Source: DASUAS01 sp963809795 (GTDB taxonomy: Bacteria; Actinomycetota; Acidimicrobiia; IMCC26256; DASPTH01). Taken from it: a stretch of 64,000 bases of DNA. Of the stretch, positions 24,085 to 33,256 are shown piece by piece (positions within the stretch are counted from its first letter, which is position 1; each line of letters starts with the position of its first letter). The notes under the pieces are model-generated. The model searched no databases and was not told the origin of the DNA. It worked only from the letters and a program-made list of their open reading frames with translations. The DNA lies in contig CAWELN010000021.1 in the NCBI GenBank assembly GCA_963809795.1, forward strand, positions 1-64,000, given 5' to 3'. The position numbers and the translations under genes were made by a program.

Positions 24085-25119
24085 GTGGACCTCTCGCTCA
24101 CCGACGAGCAGGAGCAGCTCGTCGATGCCGTCGGCACCTTCTTCCTCAAGGAGTGCCCACCCGCCGTGGTGCGGGCATCCGAGGAGACCGACGGATTCGA
24201 CGCCGCGCTCTGGGAGGCGTTCGGCGCGCTGGGCGGCCCGGCGATGGGCGCCGATCCGGCCGCCGGTGGCGGCGGGGCCTCGCTGCTCGACCTGGAGCTC
24301 GTCGCCGAGCGATTCGGCGCGGTCCTCGCGCCCATCCCGCTCGTCGACGGGCTGGTCGTGGCTCGCCTCCTCGCGGCCGCCGGCGCCCCGGCCCGCGCGA
24401 CGTTCGACCGTGTGAACGCCGAGCGCCCGCCCGTCGCGACCCTCGCGCTGCAGCCCGCGAGCGACGGGCTCGCGCGCCTCGTGCCGGCAGGGGCGGTCGG
24501 GACCATCGTGATCGGGCTCGACGACGACGAGCTGGTGACGGTCGAGACCGACGGGGCGCCGCTCGGTTCGGCGCACAACCTCGGGGACGGCCCAGTTGCC
24601 GACCGCTCGCTCCGGGAGGGCGCGCGCACCGTCGTCGCGAACGGTGCCCGAGCCCGCGAGCTGCACGAGCACGCCGTCGACGAGTGGCGGGTGCTCACCG
24701 CCGGCGCACTGGTGGGCCTGGCCGGGGCCGCGCTCGAGCTCGGCGTCGAGTACGCGAAGCAACGCCACCAGTTCGGCGTACCGATCGGGTCGTTCCAGGC
24801 CCTCGCCCACGGGCTCGCCGATGCCGCCACCGCCGTCGACGGCGCCCGCCTGTTGGTGCGCGAGGCGGCGTGGGCGGCCGACGAGGGCGAGAGCGGCGCG
24901 ACGGCACTCGCCCGCATGGCGTTCCTCTTCGCGGCCCGATCGGCCCAGCAGGCGACTGCGGTCGCGCTGCACGTGCACGGTGGCTACGGCTTCACGCTCG
25001 AGTACGACATCCAGCTCTACCACCGGCGGGCCAAGGCGTGGCCGCTCCTCCTCGGCGATCCCCGACGGGGAGCGCTGCACCTCGCCGACGCACTGTTCGG
25101 ACCGGTGGAGGGCCGCTGA
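24085..25119 (+). CDS. Acyl-CoA dehydrogenase family protein (shorter, FadE alpha/beta-type partner)
   Basis: 344 residues from the GTG at 24085, 3 bases after the P450 stop. The N-terminal domain MDLSLTDEQEQLVDAVGTFF and the C-terminal core VGLAGAALELGVEYAKQRHQFGVPIGSFQALAH and LHVHGGYGFTLEYDIQLYHRRAKAW are clear. The middle FAD-binding signature (AMTEPxxGSD) is not recognisable (LALQPASDGLARLVPAGAVG). Such short, partly degenerate ACADs often pair with a full partner to make an alpha2beta2 enzyme with two active sites, as in steroid side-chain FadE pairs. The next gene overlaps its stop. Confidence 0.88.
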   Translation: MDLSLTDEQEQLVDAVGTFFLKECPPAVVRASEETDGFDAALWEAFGALGGPAMGADPAAGGGGASLLDLELVAERFGAVLAPIPLVDGLVVARLLAAAGAPARATFDRVNAERPPVATLALQPASDGLARLVPAGAVGTIVIGLDDDELVTVETDGAPLGSAHNLGDGPVADRSLREGARTVVANGARARELHEHAVDEWRVLTAGALVGLAGAALELGVEYAKQRHQFGVPIGSFQALAHGLADAATAVDGARLLVREAAWAADEGESGATALARMAFLFAARSAQQATAVALHVHGGYGFTLEYDIQLYHRRAKAWPLLLGDPRRGALHLADALFGPVEGR

Positions 25120-26288
25120 TGGAGTTCCGGCTCGGTGAGCGGAGCGACGCCTTCCGGGAGGAGGTGCGCGAGTTCCTGCGCGAGCACTTCCGGCCCGAGA
25201 TGGTCGAACGGGCCCACGACAGCGGGACCGCGCACGTGTGGGACCTCTACCGGGCGCTCGGCGCGCAGGGCTGGATCGCGGCGTCCTGGCCCGAGGAGTA
25301 CGGCGGGCAGGGGCGTGACCCGTTCGAGATGACGGCGATGCGCGACGAGCTGCGCCTCGCCGGTGTCCCCACCGATGGGCTCGGGCAGTCGGTCATCGTG
25401 GGCCGCACCATCCGCGCCGTCGGCTCCGAGGAGCAGAAGCAGACGTTCCTCCCGCCCTTCCTTGCCGGCGAGATCATCTTCGCCCTCGGGTACACCGAGC
25501 CCGACTCCGGCTCCGACGTCGCGGCGGCGAAGACGCGGGCGGTGCGCGACGGCGACGACTGGATCATCGACGGGCAGAAGATGTTCACCACGCTGGCGCA
25601 CGAGGCCGCATACGTGTTCCTGCTCGCGCGCACGAATCCGGACGTCCCGAAGCATCGCGGCCTCACCATGTTCCTGGTCCCGCTCGACGCGCCGGGGGTC
25701 GAGATCCACCCCGTCCACACCATGGGCGGCGAGCGCACCAACGCGACCTTCTACACCGGTGTGCGGGTGCCCGATGCGTTCCGCGTCGGCGAGGTCGACG
25801 GGGGATGGGACGTGATGACCGTCGCACTCACGTTCGAGCGTGGGGGCTTCGGGCTGAGTGAGGCCGACCGGGTCTGGCAGCAGACGGTCGACTGGGCGAG
25901 TACCACGCGGCGCGCCGACGGCACGCGCGTGATCGACGATCCGCTCGTGCGGGAGCGGCTGGCGAACATGCGCATCGACAACGAGGTGGCGCGGCTGCTT
26001 GCGCTGCGCTGCTCCTACGTCGCCGCGTCCGGTGGTCTCCCGGGAGTCGAGGGCTCGATGCACAAGCTCTGGTACGCGGAGGCCATGACCGCCGACGCGT
26101 CCGAGCTCGTCGACATGCTCGGTGCCGAGGGGACGCTCGCGCACGGCGAGGGCGACGCTCCGGTCGACGGGTGGGTGGAGCATCTGTACCGCCACGCCGC
26201 GGTGACGACGATCTACGGCGGGACCAGCGAGGTGCAGCGCGGGATCATCGCCGAACGCGGACTCGGGCTCCCGCGGAGCCGACGTTGA
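25119..26288 (+). CDS. Acyl-CoA dehydrogenase family protein (full-length partner)
   Basis: 389 residues. The ATG overlaps the previous stop by one base (TGATG). It has FALGYTEPDSGSDVAAAKTRAVRDGDDWIIDGQKMFTT and the C-terminal HAAVTTIYGGTSEVQRGIIAERGLGLPR signature. Its tight coupling to the shorter ACAD suggests a heteromeric enzyme that dehydrogenates a bulky acyl-CoA after P450 oxidation. A hairpin at 26335 ends the operon. Confidence 0.92.
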   Translation: MEFRLGERSDAFREEVREFLREHFRPEMVERAHDSGTAHVWDLYRALGAQGWIAASWPEEYGGQGRDPFEMTAMRDELRLAGVPTDGLGQSVIVGRTIRAVGSEEQKQTFLPPFLAGEIIFALGYTEPDSGSDVAAAKTRAVRDGDDWIIDGQKMFTTLAHEAAYVFLLARTNPDVPKHRGLTMFLVPLDAPGVEIHPVHTMGGERTNATFYTGVRVPDAFRVGEVDGGWDVMTVALTFERGGFGLSEADRVWQQTVDWASTTRRADGTRVIDDPLVRERLANMRIDNEVARLLALRCSYVAASGGLPGVEGSMHKLWYAEAMTADASELVDMLGAEGTLAHGEGDAPVDGWVEHLYRHAAVTTIYGGTSEVQRGIIAERGLGLPRSRR

Positions 26289-26334
26289 CCAATCCGAACC
26301 CGAACGGGTGGCGCTCCATTCACTGTCGCGTGAC

Positions 26335-26351
26335 GTCCGGTTTCCGGACGC
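26335..26351. terminator. Hairpin between convergent operons
   Basis: CGTCCGG-TTT-CCGGACG is a perfect 7-bp stem with a 3-base loop in the 79-bp gap between convergent genes. ATTCA (26319-26323) and TGAAT further out form a second, looser pair. There is no U-tract, as is common in high-GC actinomycetes. It could stop transcription from both sides. Confidence 0.55.
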
Positions 26352-26367
26352 CCACCGTCAATGAATC

Positions 26368-26994
26368 TCACCCGTCGCGCGCCACCGGGGCATGGCCGGC
26401 GCGGATGGCGTCCTCGACCAGCCCGATGACCCAGGTGAGCCCGCGGATCGCGTCCTCGGGATCCAGCCCCCACTCGGCGACCAGGCGCTCGTAGGACACG
26501 ACGCTCCACAACACGTCGAGCATGGCGGCCGCGATGGTGGGCTCGGGCGGTGACGACGTCCCGGCCGCGGCCGCCACCGCCGAGAGCAGCGCCTCGCGCT
26601 GGCGTTGGTTGGCGGCGAGCACGGTCGGGTCCGGCGGGGTGCGGGGTGCGAGTGGGAACGACGAGACGTACTCGAACATGCGGGCGGTGACATCGGCGAC
26701 GTCCTCGAGCTGCATCCCGTCCAGCTCGACCCCGGACTCCTGCTCCAAGCGGACGAGCACCGCGTCGCGCAGGGCGCGCTCGCTCGGGAAGTACCGGTAC
26801 ACGGTCCGCTCGTTCACCTCCGACCGCGCCGCGACGGCACGCACGGTGAGCGCGCCCCAGTCCCAGATCGGCAGCTCGTGGAGGAGATCAGCGCCCGCGC
26901 CGATGATGCGCTCGCGTGTCTCGGCCGCCCGCTGGCGGCGCAGCGGACTGTCGTACCGGCGACGCGGTGGCGCGGGGTCGGCCGCGGCGCTCAC
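26368..26994 (-). CDS. TetR-family transcriptional regulator
   Basis: 208 residues from the GTG at 26994, which overlaps the P450 stop (GTGA). The DNA-binding domain is residues ~20-70 (QRAAETRERIIGAGADLL, LTVRAVAARSEVNERTVYRYFPSERALRDAV). It is the last gene of the SDR-CoxL-P450-TetR operon and probably regulates it from the inverted repeat at 31293-31316. The ligand is unknown. Confidence 0.9.
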   Translation of the reverse strand: MSAAADPAPPRRRYDSPLRRQRAAETRERIIGAGADLLHELPIWDWGALTVRAVAARSEVNERTVYRYFPSERALRDAVLVRLEQESGVELDGMQLEDVADVTARMFEYVSSFPLAPRTPPDPTVLAANQRQREALLSAVAAAAGTSSPPEPTIAAAMLDVLWSVVSYERLVAEWGLDPEDAIRGLTWVIGLVEDAIRAGHAPVARDG

Positions 26995-28175
26995 GGGACC
27001 ACGACGGGGAGGGTCTCCCATCCACGTACGGTCGAGGTCGACGCCAAGCGGGCGCCCTCGTCATCGACGTCCCATTCGGGGATCCGTTTCAGCAGCTCTT
27101 CCAACGCGACGCGTCCTTCGAGCCGGGCGAGCGCCGCGCCCAGGCAGAAGTGCGCGCCGTACCCGAAGGCGAGGTGGTGACCGATCTCGCGGTGGATGTC
27201 GAACCGGTCGCCGTCGGGGAAGCGGCGGTCGTCGCGGTTGGCCGACCCCACGAGGAACAGCACCGCGCTGCCCTCCGGGACCCGCCCTCCGTGGGCCGCG
27301 AACTCGCGGGCCACGTAGCGGCCCACGTGCGGCGCGGGCGGCTCGTAGCGGAGGAGCTCGTCGATCGCGTTCGGGATCAGCGAGGGATCGTCCACGAGCT
27401 CACGCCGCTGGTCGGGATGATCGGCGAGCACCTTGCCCGCCCAGCCGATCAGGCGCGTCGTGGTCTCGTTGCCGGCGCCGGCCACGACGCTCACGTAGGT
27501 CAGGATCTCGGCGCGCGTGAGCCGGCGGGTCGTACCGGTCTCGTCCTCGAACTCCGCCTGCAGCAGCTGCGTCATCACGTCGTCGGAGGGATGCTCGGCC
27601 CGCCAGTCGACGTACTCGCCGAACATCTCGCCGTCGACGAAGTTGCCCGAGAACTTCTGCGGTCGACCGGGTTTCGTCCGGAGGCTGGCGTCGGCCTGGT
27701 CGCGGACCGCCTCCTGGTCCTGCTCGGGGATGCCGAGCAGCATGCCGATCACCCGCATCGGCATCTGCGCGCCGAGATCGGCGACGAAGTCGAACCGGTC
27801 GACGCCCTCGAGCCGGTCGAGGCTCTCGACGCAGAACTGGCGGATCCTCGGCTCGAGCCCGTTCACCTGCCGGGGCGTGAACACCCGCGAGAGCAGGGCC
27901 CGATGGATGGTGTGCGTCGGGGGATCTTCGAAGATCAGGATGCCCGGCGGCATCTCGATGCCCGCCTTGATCAGCTCGAGGATGCCGCCGCGTCCGGAGA
28001 TGTTGGTCTCACGGTCGACCAGCCCGCGCTCGACGTCGTCGTAGCGACTGAGCGCGTAGAAGTCGTACTGCTCGTTGTAGTAGAGCGGTGCCTCGTCGCG
28101 GAGGCGGCGGAACACCGGGTACGGGTCGGCGTCGATCTCGACGTCGTACGGGTCGTAGTACACGGGATCGGTCAC
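26991..28175 (-). CDS. Cytochrome P450
   Basis: 394 residues from a GTG at 28175 overlapping the CoxL stop. AGNETT (234-239) in the I-helix, E273-R276 for ExxR and FGYGAHFCLG with C344 for heme binding are intact. The N-terminal YYDPYDVEIDADPYPVFRRLRDEAPLYYNE is typical of actinobacterial P450s. Coupling to a molybdenum hydroxylase and an SDR in one operon suggests successive oxidation of the same compound. Confidence 0.93.
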   Translation of the reverse strand: MTDPVYYDPYDVEIDADPYPVFRRLRDEAPLYYNEQYDFYALSRYDDVERGLVDRETNISGRGGILELIKAGIEMPPGILIFEDPPTHTIHRALLSRVFTPRQVNGLEPRIRQFCVESLDRLEGVDRFDFVADLGAQMPMRVIGMLLGIPEQDQEAVRDQADASLRTKPGRPQKFSGNFVDGEMFGEYVDWRAEHPSDDVMTQLLQAEFEDETGTTRRLTRAEILTYVSVVAGAGNETTTRLIGWAGKVLADHPDQRRELVDDPSLIPNAIDELLRYEPPAPHVGRYVAREFAAHGGRVPEGSAVLFLVGSANRDDRRFPDGDRFDIHREIGHHLAFGYGAHFCLGAALARLEGRVALEELLKRIPEWDVDDEGARLASTSTVRGWETLPVVVP

Positions 28176-30509
28176 TGGTCGGTCCTCTCGTGGAGTAGCG
28201 CAACGAGCCGCGACGGGCTCAGCGGGAGCTCGGTCACGCGCACGTCGAACGGTGCGAGGGCGTCGGCCACGGCGTTCACCACCGCCGGCGGCGCGCCGAT
28301 GGCGCCCCCTTCGCCCACGCCCTTGTACCCGCCCGGTCCCGGGCTCGGCGTCTCGACGTGCCCGTATTCGATCGTAGGCACCTCGGCCGCGGTCGGGAGG
28401 AGGTAGTCCATGAAGGTGGTGGCGACGGGGTTGCCGTGGTCGTCGTAGGCCAGGTGCTCGTAGAGGACACCCCCGATGCCCTGCACGACGCCGCCGGCGA
28501 TCTGGCCCTCGACCACGTTCGGGTTGATCATCGGCCCGCAGTCCTCGCTGACGATGTAGCGCAGGAGCGTCACCTGACCGGTGACGACATCGACCTCGCA
28601 CGTGCACACGTGGGTCGCGTTCACCCAGATCGAGCCCGTCTCGCTCGTGTACCGCGCACTCGCCTCCAACCCGGCCGGTACGCCGGGCGGGAGCCGCGCC
28701 GGATTGAAGTACGCGAGTGCGGCGATGTCGGCGAACGAGATGCCGGCCGACGGGGCGCCGCGCACGCTCGCCCGGCTCTCCGCGAGCTCGATGTCGTCGG
28801 GTGACGCTTCGAGCTTGTGGGCGGCGATGGCGACGATGCGGTCGCGCAGGATCGACGCGGTCTCGCGCACCGCACCGGCGGTCATCGACCCGCTCCGGCT
28901 CCCGGCCGCTCCGGCCCCGAAACCGGTGACCGCGGTGTCGCCCTGGATCGTGGCGACGTCGTCGATCGTGACGCCGAGTGCGTCGGCGGTGAGCTGGACG
29001 ACCGTGGTCTCGATGCTGTTCCCGGTCGAGCCGCCGGCGATGTACACGTTGACCGCGCCCGAGGGCTCGATGCGGATCGTCGCCGCCTCGGTCGCGTAGG
29101 CACCGAACCCCGGGGTCGACGGCTCGACGTAGTTCGCGACGCCCACGCCGAGGTGACGGCCGCGCGTCGCGCGCCTCGGCCTGCTCGGCACGGAACGCCT
29201 CGTAGTCGAGCAGCTCGAGCGCCTGCTCGAACGTCTCGAGTGGCGAGATGCTGTCGTAGGTCATGCCGTTGGGGTTGGCGTACGGCAGCTCGTCGCGCCG
29301 GAGCAGGTTCCGCCGCCGGAGCTCCACCGGGTCCATGCCCATCTGCCGGGCGGCGACGTCGAGCAGCACCTCGCGGGCGAGCGACTCGAACTGCCAAGGT
29401 CCGCGATAGGCGGCGCGGCCGACGGTGTTGGTGTAGACGGCGCGGGCGCGGAAGCTGGCGCGGGGGACGCGGTAGGGGCCGGGAAACAGCACGCCGACCG
29501 CGGCGGCGGTGCCGACGGGCCACGGCGTCGGGTAGGCGCCGCAGTCAGAGACGAAGTCGATGCCCGCGGCCTGGATCACGCCGTCGGCGTCGAACGCCAT
29601 GCGCACGTCGGCGTGCTCGTGACGCGACTGCCCGGCGGCGAGGAGGTTCTCGCGCCGGTCCTCGACCCACTTGAGCGGTCCCGCGACCTTCCTCGCCGCG
29701 AGCATCACGCACATCTCGTCGCGCTGGACCATGATCTTCTGACCGAACCCGCCGCCGGTGTCGCGCATCACCACCCGGATGCGGTGCTCCGGGATGCCGA
29801 GCAGCCGCGAGCAGAACAGCCGCACCTCGTGGGGCGACTGCGTGGCCGAGTGGATGGTCAGCTCACCGGTCGAGGCGGAGTGGTCGACGACGAGGCCGCG
29901 ACCTTCCATCGGTACGGGCGCGTAGGCCTGCTGGTAGACGGTCTCGCTCACCACGTGGGCGGCGGCGGCGAACACGTCGTCGAGGGCCGACGCCGGGAGC
30001 CCCGCCAGCTCGCCGACGAGGTTCGAGCCGTGGGCCTGGTGCACGAGCGCGTCGGCGTCCTGCGCGTCGAGGTAGTCGACGACACTCGGCAACGGCTCGT
30101 AGTCGACGTCGACGAGCTCGGCCGCGTCCTCGGCGAGGTACAGCGTGTCGGCGACGACGAGTGCGACGGGGTCGCCGACGAAACGCACCTCGTCGTCGGC
30201 GAGCGGGGGCCGAGGCGTCTCGGGGCTCGCCCGGCCGACCGAGGTGTGCCACTGCTCCTTGACGTCGGGGTTGAGGTCGGCCGCGGTGAAGACGGCATGC
30301 ACGCCGGGGAGCGCAGCCGCCGCCGCGGTGTCGATCCCGCGGATGGTCGCCCGCGCGAACGGGCTGCGCACGAACGACGCGTGGAGCATCCCGGGGAGCA
30401 CGATGTCGTCGACGTAGGTGCCGTGCCCGGTGAGCAGGCGAGCGTCCTCGATCCGGGCGACGCGCGTCCCGGCGTACCGGGCGGCTCCGGTGGGTGCGGC
30501 GTCGGTCAC
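28172..30509 (-). CDS. CoxL/xanthine-dehydrogenase-family molybdopterin-binding subunit; frame broken
   Basis: The N-terminal part (from the GTG at 30509) has RIEDARLLTGHGTYVDDI, GGGFGQK (Mo-pterin binding) and AYRGPWQFESLAREVLLD. The frame is lost near 29165; the rest (GRHLGVGVANYVEP, GDTAVTGFGAGAAGSRS, the late GEGGAIGAPP with the catalytic glutamate) continues in the +1 frame to 28172. Skipping the G in CGC-G-ACG rebuilds EARTRGRHLG with normal family spacing; total length is then ~778 residues, as expected. The AYRGPW loop is not the AYRCSFR of true CO dehydrogenase, so another hydroxylation is likely. No FAD or 2Fe-2S subunit gene is adjacent. Confidence 0.82.
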
Positions 30510-31246
30510 GCGATCTTCGCGGCCCAGCCGCCGTCGACCGGGATGATCGCACCGCTCACGAACGACGAGCGGTCCGACGCGAGGAACAGCGCGACCTCCG
30601 CGACCTCGTGCGGTTGCCCGCCGCGGTTCAGCGCCGCCTTCTCCAGGATGCCGGGCGTCCACTCGGGGTGTGCACCCATGATCTCGGTGTGGATGAAGCC
30701 GGGGCAGATGGCGTTCACCCGGATGCCCTGTGGGCCGTATTCGACGGCGCCGGTCTTGGTCACCGAGATCACGCCGGCCTTGGCGGCGGCGTACACCGTC
30801 GTGAACGGTGACGCGTTGAGGCCGCCGATCGACGACCAGTTGACGATCGAACCGCCCTCGCCGTGTTCGAGCATGGCCCGGATCCCGTGCTTCATCCCGT
30901 AGATCACGCCGCGCAGGTCGACGTTCATGGTGGCGTCGAAGTGCTCGTCGGTGACGTCGGTGAGCATCACGCCGGCAGCGATGCCGGCGACGTTGCACAC
31001 GATGTCGAGCCGGCCGTATTCGTCGACCGCGGCGCGGATCGCCCCTTCGACGTCGGCTTCCTTCGTGACGTCGCAGTGCACGGCGAGGACGTGGTCGCCC
31101 ACCTCGGCCGCGGTGTCCTTCTCCGCGCCGCTGATGTCGGCCGCGACCACGTTCGCGCCCTCGCGGACGAACGCCTTCACCGACGCCTTCGCCATCCCGG
31201 ACCCCGCGCCGGTGATGACCGCGACCTTGCCGTCCAACATCCCCAT
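30506..31246 (-). CDS. SDR-family oxidoreductase
   Basis: 246 residues. TGAGSGMA (cofactor loop), ADIS, NVAG, the serine in NWSSIGG, Y-AAA-K and RVNAICPGFIHTEI are the classical SDR elements. GAGGAGCACGAC is the ribosome site. It is the first gene of the four-gene operon and overlaps the CoxL start by 4 bases (GTGA). Confidence 0.91.
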   Translation of the reverse strand: MGMLDGKVAVITGAGSGMAKASVKAFVREGANVVAADISGAEKDTAAEVGDHVLAVHCDVTKEADVEGAIRAAVDEYGRLDIVCNVAGIAAGVMLTDVTDEHFDATMNVDLRGVIYGMKHGIRAMLEHGEGGSIVNWSSIGGLNASPFTTVYAAAKAGVISVTKTGAVEYGPQGIRVNAICPGFIHTEIMGAHPEWTPGILEKAALNRGGQPHEVAEVALFLASDRSSFVSGAIIPVDGGWAAKIA

Positions 31247-31292
31247 GTCGTGCTCCTCAGACCTCGGGCCGCTCGTCGACGGACGCCGGGAA

Positions 31293-31316
31293 TTGGTGCC
31301 GCGAGTATGACACCAA
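31293..31316 (-). promoter_or_regulatory. Inverted repeat TTGGTG-N12-CACCAA, probable TetR operator/promoter
   Basis: A perfect 6-bp inverted repeat with a 12-base spacer lies 47 bases upstream of the SDR start. Read on the minus strand it contains CATACT, a good -10, inside the spacer. The position fits autorepression by the TetR encoded at the end of this operon. Confidence 0.5.
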
Positions 31317-31350
31317 ATGTGGGAGGCGTCAGGGGAGGGTCAGGTTCGGG

Positions 31351-32859
31351 TCACCGGGCCTGCCGCCGGCGGGTGGTCTCGCTGACCCGGCCCAACACCT
31401 TGGTCAGCGCGCGGTACACGATGCAGCCGATCGGCCACTGGGTGACGACCTTGCCGGTCGGCGCCTTGAAGTAGTTGTTGCTCATCGTCCAGGAGGTGTT
31501 CTGCATCTTGTGCTGGAGCCAGCGGTTCCAGAGCGCCTCCGCGCGCGGCTTCACCTCGACGGCGGTGACGCGCTCGCGGCGCATCCGTTGCATCGCGCGA
31601 ACCACGTACTCCGCCTGGCTCTCGAGCATCGTCACGATCTCGCCGCCGTTCGTGCCCGGCCCGTAGAGAATGAAGAAGTTGGGGAACTCCGGGACGGTGA
31701 TGCCGAGGTACGCGTGCGGCTCGCCGGCCCAGTACTCCTGGAGGGTCTTCCCGGTCCGCCCCACGACCTGCAGCCGCGCGAGGTAGTTCGCGGGTTGGAA
31801 GCCGGTCGCCATCACCAGCACGTCGATCGCGCGTTCGACACCGTCGACGTCGACGATCCCGGTCCGGGTCATCGACGCGACGGCCTTCGGCACCAGCTCG
31901 ACGTTGGGCTCCTTGAGCGCGGGGTAGAAGGTCGACGCGAAGATCGGCCGCTTGCCCGGGTACGGGTAGCGCGGGGTGACCGCGTCACGCAGGTCGGGAC
32001 GGTCCTCGAAGCTCCGCTCGATGTAGTCGAGGCAGAACTGCCGACGCGCCGCGTTCTCCTTCGTGTCGACGCGGAAGATCTTCCCGCCCCAGATGTTCTT
32101 CTCCAACAACCACTTGAGCCGTAGGCGCTCCTGCCGGCGCCGCCACGGGTTCGCGAACCGGGCTCGCTCCTCGGGCGTGAAGTCGCGGTCGCCCTTGGGC
32201 ATGACCCAGCCCGGTTCACGCTGGTACACGTACAGCCGGCGCACGATGGGCTGGATGGCGGGAACGATCTGCGTGGCCGTCGATCCCGTGCCCACCACCG
32301 CGACCACCTGGTCGGTGAGGTCGTGCTGGTGCTCCCAGCGCGAGGTGTGGAACTTCGCGCCCTCGAAGCCGTCGAGCCCCGGCCAGTCCGGGTAGCGGGG
32401 GACGTTCAGGAACCCGACGCCGCTGATGAGCACGTGCCCCTCGTCGGTGGTGCCGTCGTCGAGGCGGACGGTCCACACGTGGCGGTCGTCGTCCCAGGTC
32501 GCCGACTCGACCGCGACCCCGAGGCGGAGGTGCGGCCGGAGCCCGTACTCGTCGACGGTCTCCTCCAGGTACTTCTGCAGCTCGGCCTGCTTGGCGTGGG
32601 TGCGGGTCCAGTCGTGCGGCTTGAACGAGTACGAGTAGAGGTGCGAGCCGACGTCGACCTCGGCACCCGGATAGGTGTTGTCCCACCACGTGCCACCGAT
32701 CCCCAGCGAGGACTCGTAGATGGTGAACGTGTGGATCCCGGCGCGCTTCATCTTGACGCCGGCGGCGATGCCGCCGAACCCGGCACCGACCACCACCGCG
32801 CGGGGAGTCCCCGCGGGTCCGAACAGCTCCTGCGCGCTGGGCTTCACGTGGCTGCTCAC
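31351..32859 (-). CDS. Flavin-dependent monooxygenase, Baeyer-Villiger type
   Basis: 502 residues. Two Rossmann motifs, GAGFGG (25-30, FAD) and GTGSTA (190-195, NADPH), flank the class fingerprint FEGAKFHTSRW (165-175), an exact FxGxxxHxxxW. GGTWWDNTYPGAEVDV is also characteristic. Such enzymes insert oxygen next to a ketone to make esters or lactones, or oxidise heteroatoms. The ATG overlaps the upstream VOC gene stop by 4 bases; together with the amidohydrolase they form a three-gene operon. Confidence 0.93.
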   Translation of the reverse strand: MSSHVKPSAQELFGPAGTPRAVVVGAGFGGIAAGVKMKRAGIHTFTIYESSLGIGGTWWDNTYPGAEVDVGSHLYSYSFKPHDWTRTHAKQAELQKYLEETVDEYGLRPHLRLGVAVESATWDDDRHVWTVRLDDGTTDEGHVLISGVGFLNVPRYPDWPGLDGFEGAKFHTSRWEHQHDLTDQVVAVVGTGSTATQIVPAIQPIVRRLYVYQREPGWVMPKGDRDFTPEERARFANPWRRRQERLRLKWLLEKNIWGGKIFRVDTKENAARRQFCLDYIERSFEDRPDLRDAVTPRYPYPGKRPIFASTFYPALKEPNVELVPKAVASMTRTGIVDVDGVERAIDVLVMATGFQPANYLARLQVVGRTGKTLQEYWAGEPHAYLGITVPEFPNFFILYGPGTNGGEIVTMLESQAEYVVRAMQRMRRERVTAVEVKPRAEALWNRWLQHKMQNTSWTMSNNYFKAPTGKVVTQWPIGCIVYRALTKVLGRVSETTRRRQAR

Positions 32860-33239
32860 GGGTAGATCATGAATTCCAGGAGGTTGCCGTCAGGGTCGCG
32901 CACGTACACGCTCGACGCCTCCACGCCGCGCGCGCCGCGGCGCGGAACCGGACCTTCGACGACCGGGGCGGCCGCGTCGTGGAGCGCGGCGTGCAATGCG
33001 TCAGCCGATCCCCCCCACACGAAGCAGAGATCGCCGCACGGCGGGTCCGCAGCGGGTGCCCGCAGGGTGAAGTCGGCGCGCTGCCACATCTCGGCGCGGT
33101 GGAAGTTGATCATCTGGTCGCCGAGGTGGACCTGCACGAGGTACGGCGTCTCGACGACGTCGAGGCCGAGCGCGCGGTAGAACGCCACCATCGCGTCGGC
33201 GTCGCGCATCGGCAGCGCGACGTGGTCGAAGCCGAGCAC
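32856..33239 (-). CDS. VOC-family protein
   Basis: 127 residues from the GTG at 33239 (VLGFDHVALPMRDADAMVAFYRALGLD); a TTG at 33260 overlapping the upstream stop is an alternative. It has two VOC half-domains, with histidine in FDHVAL, a second in MINFHRAEMW and the end motif VYVRDPDGNLLEFMIYP supplying the metal glutamate. Function is not assigned; it may act on the product of the neighbouring monooxygenase or amidohydrolase. Confidence 0.85.
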   Translation of the reverse strand: MLGFDHVALPMRDADAMVAFYRALGLDVVETPYLVQVHLGDQMINFHRAEMWQRADFTLRAPAADPPCGDLCFVWGGSADALHAALHDAAAPVVEGPVPRRGARGVEASSVYVRDPDGNLLEFMIYP

Positions 33240-33256
33240 GGCGCCGGGTTGCGGGC

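Noticed and set aside
22744..25080. Very long open frame antisense to the P450 and ACAD genes
   Set aside because: It is produced by GC-rich codon bias opposite real genes. The translation is Arg/His/Val-rich with no family motif, and the plus-strand genes have complete catalytic motifs.
28172..30509. Assignment of CoxL as aerobic CO dehydrogenase
   Set aside because: The active-site loop reads AYRGPW, not AYRCSFR, and the coxM and coxS genes are absent nearby.
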